64,000 nucleotides of DNA from Lactifluus volemus (Eukaryota > Basidiomycota > Agaricomycetes > Russulales > Russulaceae): NCBI GenBank assembly GCA_022376515.1, contig WTXI01000010.1, forward strand, positions 620,001 to 684,000, written 5' to 3'. Shown here one piece after another: positions 62,653-64,000 of the stretch. The position numbers were made by a program, and so were the translations under genes. Positions within the stretch are counted from its first letter, which is position 1. Every line of letters begins with the position of its first letter. Under the pieces are notes generated by a model. It saw nothing but the letters and a program-made list of their open reading frames with translations, did no database searches and was not told where the DNA came from.

Positions 62653-64000
62653 TGTGGGTGGATATGTTAGCAGAGGGAGGAGGACATGGGGGATGATGAA
62701 TCTCGTGGTTGGTGGTATAAAAGAATATTGTTTGGTTCTGGTGTGGCCTTCTTAGTCTTACTCGCCCACGCCCAGAACGGTGTGCACCGGTTCTTTCCTC
62801 GCGCCTTCAGGCTCCGTACCGCCCGAACCGGTCATGGATCAAACCGGTAATCTGGCTCTCTTCTCACTGGCAATTAATTGCCAGCACTCTCCGCGCTCTA
62901 CCCCCGACCCTCCCTCACTCTTACTGTAAGGCCTTGCCTCATGTAGCTTAACTCTTGTACCCCCTCGTGCTCATGCTGATTAACTCTGATTTCCACGTGT
63001 ATTCAATTCCCCCCACACACCTTTTCGTCTCTCCTCTTCCCTCATTCCCTCTTCACAACCAGTTTATCTGCTGATCAGCTGTTCTATATCGTAATCCTTC
63101 CCTCGTACTCATCCTCTCTCAGACCCTCCGCCTCTTTGTACAGTAATCACCCGCCAGTCTTTCCCATAATGGGAAGCTGACGTCTTAGCCGACATCCCCT
63201 CACGTATCCGCCCTCGCCTTGCTCAAATCGTCATTCACTGCCACTTTATACCCGCGATGTTTTTACCGATCCCACCCGAGCCATTTTGCCTTACTCTGTC
63301 TTATCTATGAAATTTTTATTAAAGTTTGCGCCAATTGAAATATTGCGCGTTGCGTCACAGGCACAATCGGTTTTGACTTTGTAACCGCAAACCCGTAGAT
63401 CCATTTATATAGCATCCTTCAGCACTGGAAATTTACTCCACCTCGGACCGTCGGCGATCCTTTTGCCATAGGTCAGAGGTCAGGCTGGTCTAATACGGTC
63501 TTCGTGGGTCCTGTCCCTTGCGCGTCACAGTCAACTGAACAACAGCCTTCAGGCTTGTCGATTTTCAGTAACGTAAACCTTCTACAACAACCGCCGAAAA
63601 ATGTGAACCTTGCATCATATCTCTATCACTCAATCACGACAGGTTTGATCGCCATCTCATTATTGTTGGGTTCTTTCTCATTTCATTACGAAGTTGTTAA
63701 CGTACACCCAGCCCCCTTCGATGCTCGCCTGTCACTTCATTTGCCGATTCATTGATGTCGTTCAATCCACGTGTATCACGTGTCGATATGATTGACCAAT
63801 GGCTGGATGCGCCGTACAATCAAACGAACGTGCATGAATGAACGAAGTGCATATGGCCAGTATCCGTGTGCCCCGGGGCACCGAAATGAGTGTGAATGAA
63901 GAGAAAGTAACAAGAGGGAAGCACGAGGATGCTAAGGCACAGACAACCAGAGACAGGGCTGCACTGCGGGAATGTGACAAGCTTTCAAGAGAAAAAACTA
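62653..64000. other. Intergenic to right edge
   Basis: This is the promoter side of the 62652 gene and then AT/GC-mixed sequence with C/T-rich stretches (62860-63130). The plus-strand frame at 63504-63755 has a hydrophobic run but no motif or supported exon pattern. No gene is called. Confidence 0.4.

Overview
The window reads as nuclear DNA of a filamentous basidiomycete, most likely an agaricomycete near Rhizoctonia/Ceratobasidium. The genes are dense and intron-rich, with introns mostly 45-70 nt, 7-14 exons per gene and many 5' splice sites of the form GTNCGT. They include a velvet factor, DASH Hsk3, a CYSTM protein, a Zn2Cys6 regulator and a NACHT-WD40 receptor of the kind expanded in such fungi. 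The genus is an inference from gene content; no species marker is present.

Positions 1-36000 are a conserved gene block: an unassigned protein (partial), Hsk3, a P-loop kinase, a mitochondrial TPR protein divergent from TIM23, a velvet factor, a CYSTM protein, cytochrome c1, a SAC3/LENG8 protein, a Zn2Cys6 regulator, SEN2 divergent from dynein intermediate chain (83 bp apart), a glyoxylate-type aminotransferase, a degraded NACHT-WD40 receptor and the large sulfite reductase beta subunit. Several genes serve mitochondria (TIM23, cytochrome c1, TPR protein). The rest are housekeeping or regulatory, with no operon-like logic.

Positions 36000-61000 are an accessory, repeat-rich region. It holds three decayed pieces of lanosterol synthase (ERG7), an intact secreted double-psi beta-barrel gene and its decayed duplicate, a cullin relic that keeps its introns, a small non-LTR retrotransposon remnant, and a segmental duplication of about 5-6 kb (47.7-53.1 kb and 54.4-60.4 kb). 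Each copy of the duplication carries a C2H2 zinc-finger gene; only the second copy has two WW domains. A conserved single-exon basidiomycete protein lies at 61.8-62.7 kb, and the last 1.3 kb shows no recognisable gene.

Several otherwise well-conserved genes (cytochrome c1, SEN2, the aminotransferase, the WW/zinc-finger copy) lack single bases, mostly in short homopolymers. This looks more like consensus undercalling than inactivation of essential genes, but the sequence alone cannot decide. Exon boundaries were derived by hand from splice motifs and reading frame.
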